From NCBI GenBank assembly GCA_946612185.1, contig CAMOEP010000023.1:1-14737 (forward strand): a stretch of DNA of 14,737 bases, written 5' to 3'. The notes below the pieces were generated by a model. The model did no database searches, was not told the origin of the DNA, and saw nothing but the letters and a program-made list of their open reading frames with translations. A program made the translations under genes and the position numbers. Source of the DNA: an uncultured Ruminococcus sp. GTDB taxonomy: Bacteria; Bacillota; Clostridia; Oscillospirales; Ruminococcaceae. Below, piece after piece: positions 14,526 through 14,737 of the stretch (positions within the stretch are counted from its first letter, which is position 1; every line of letters begins with the position of its first letter).

Positions 14526-14554
14526 GCAAGCTGCCAAGCTGGAGCCAGCTTGAC
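14521..14554 (+). repeat. Palindromic sequence overlapping the dapF -35 box
   Basis: GTCAAGC at 14521-14527 is the inverse complement of GCTTGAC at 14548-14554, and inside this CAAGCTG (14535-14541) pairs perfectly with CAGCTTG (14546-14552) around four bases. The outer arm covers most of the -35 hexamer (14520-14525). It may be an operator for a regulator of dapF, or only a chance inverted repeat; nothing in the window identifies a binding protein. Confidence 0.4.
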
Positions 14555-14737
14555 CGCACCCACGTTGACGCTTGCCTGACGGCTCGCTTACCTAACAGAA
14601 ACGGTACTTTATTCGTCGCTCAACCTTGTTTTCCTTGGTACGAAGTTCTATCCAAGAACTTTGGTAAACTTGCTGTTTTTCGGTTATATCAGAGAAATCC
14701 GTACCGATCGCCTGCTATGAAAAAACGGCACTATTGC
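14555..14737. other. Non-coding stretch upstream of dapF promoter
   Basis: No open reading frame with a ribosome site, RNA gene or recognisable mobile element is visible. It holds one perfect 7-bp hairpin, AAGTTCT at 14643-14649 with AGAACTT at 14655-14661 around five bases, extendable by two pairs, without a following T run. At the very edge, AAAAAACGGCAC (14719-14730) could be one half of a terminator whose other half lies outside. Confidence 0.5.

Noticed and set aside
14428..14559. N-terminal extension of dapF by 44 residues from an upstream ATG
   Set aside because: It would run through the -35 and -10 boxes of the promoter, has no ribosome site, and the DapF family begins at the MKFTKMHGIGND sequence.
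14717..14737. ATG AAA AAA CGG... as the start of a divergent plus-strand gene
   Set aside because: No ribosome site upstream, only seven codons visible, and the bases fit half of a terminator equally well.
1..14737. CRISPR array, tRNA, rRNA or prophage genes
   Set aside because: No regularly spaced repeats, no cloverleaf-like segments, and no phage gene families were seen; the gene-free stretches are too short for rRNA.

Overview
The window looks like a chromosomal stretch from an anaerobic Clostridia bacterium, most likely Oscillospiraceae (Ruminococcus-like). The grounds are the dapL-type lysine/diaminopimelate branch next to dapF, Gram-positive style Shine-Dalgarno sequences (GGAGG) before nearly every gene, consensus sigma-A promoters, and an EpsG-type polymerase rather than outer-membrane export genes. 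The genus is inference. All thirteen genes lie on the minus strand, so transcription runs from high to low coordinates.

Right part (about 12306-14737): 310 bases without a gene carry a near-perfect promoter (14497-14525), then a dapF-dapL pair whose genes overlap by 13 bases and make meso-diaminopimelate for peptidoglycan and lysine. A strong intrinsic terminator (12306-12341) closes this unit.

Middle and left (87-12218): a second consensus promoter (12190-12218) starts an 11-gene surface-polysaccharide operon with a leader of about 107 bases that can fold into mutually exclusive hairpins. The order is: Alg14-like and Alg13-like halves of a split glycosyltransferase, polysaccharide pyruvyl transferase 1, an iron-sulfur FrhB-type redox protein, a CDP-glycerol glycerophosphotransferase-like protein, TagD-like glycerol-3-phosphate cytidylyltransferase, a GT4-type glycosyltransferase, a GT2 glycosyltransferase, an EpsG/Wzy-like polymerase, pyruvyl transferase 2, a Wzx-type flippase and an NTP_transf_5-type nucleotidyltransferase-like protein. 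Genes are packed with overlaps (ATGA, TAATG) or short gaps, so they are probably co-transcribed and translationally coupled. The one larger gap (6023-6077) follows a perfect 12-bp hairpin that overlaps a stop codon and sits where base composition drops.

Together the genes describe Wzx/Wzy-type synthesis of an acidic polysaccharide: cytoplasmic assembly of a lipid-linked repeat by three glycosyltransferase activities, decoration with phosphoglycerol and pyruvate, flipping and polymerisation. No priming phosphosugar transferase, chain-length regulator or tyrosine kinase is present, so these must lie elsewhere. The most unusual component is the ferredoxin-like/FrhB redox protein overlapping pyruvyl transferase 1. 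At the far left (1-63) the window ends in what looks like the terminal inverted repeat of an IS3-family (IS150-like) element, 23 bases past the last stop codon.
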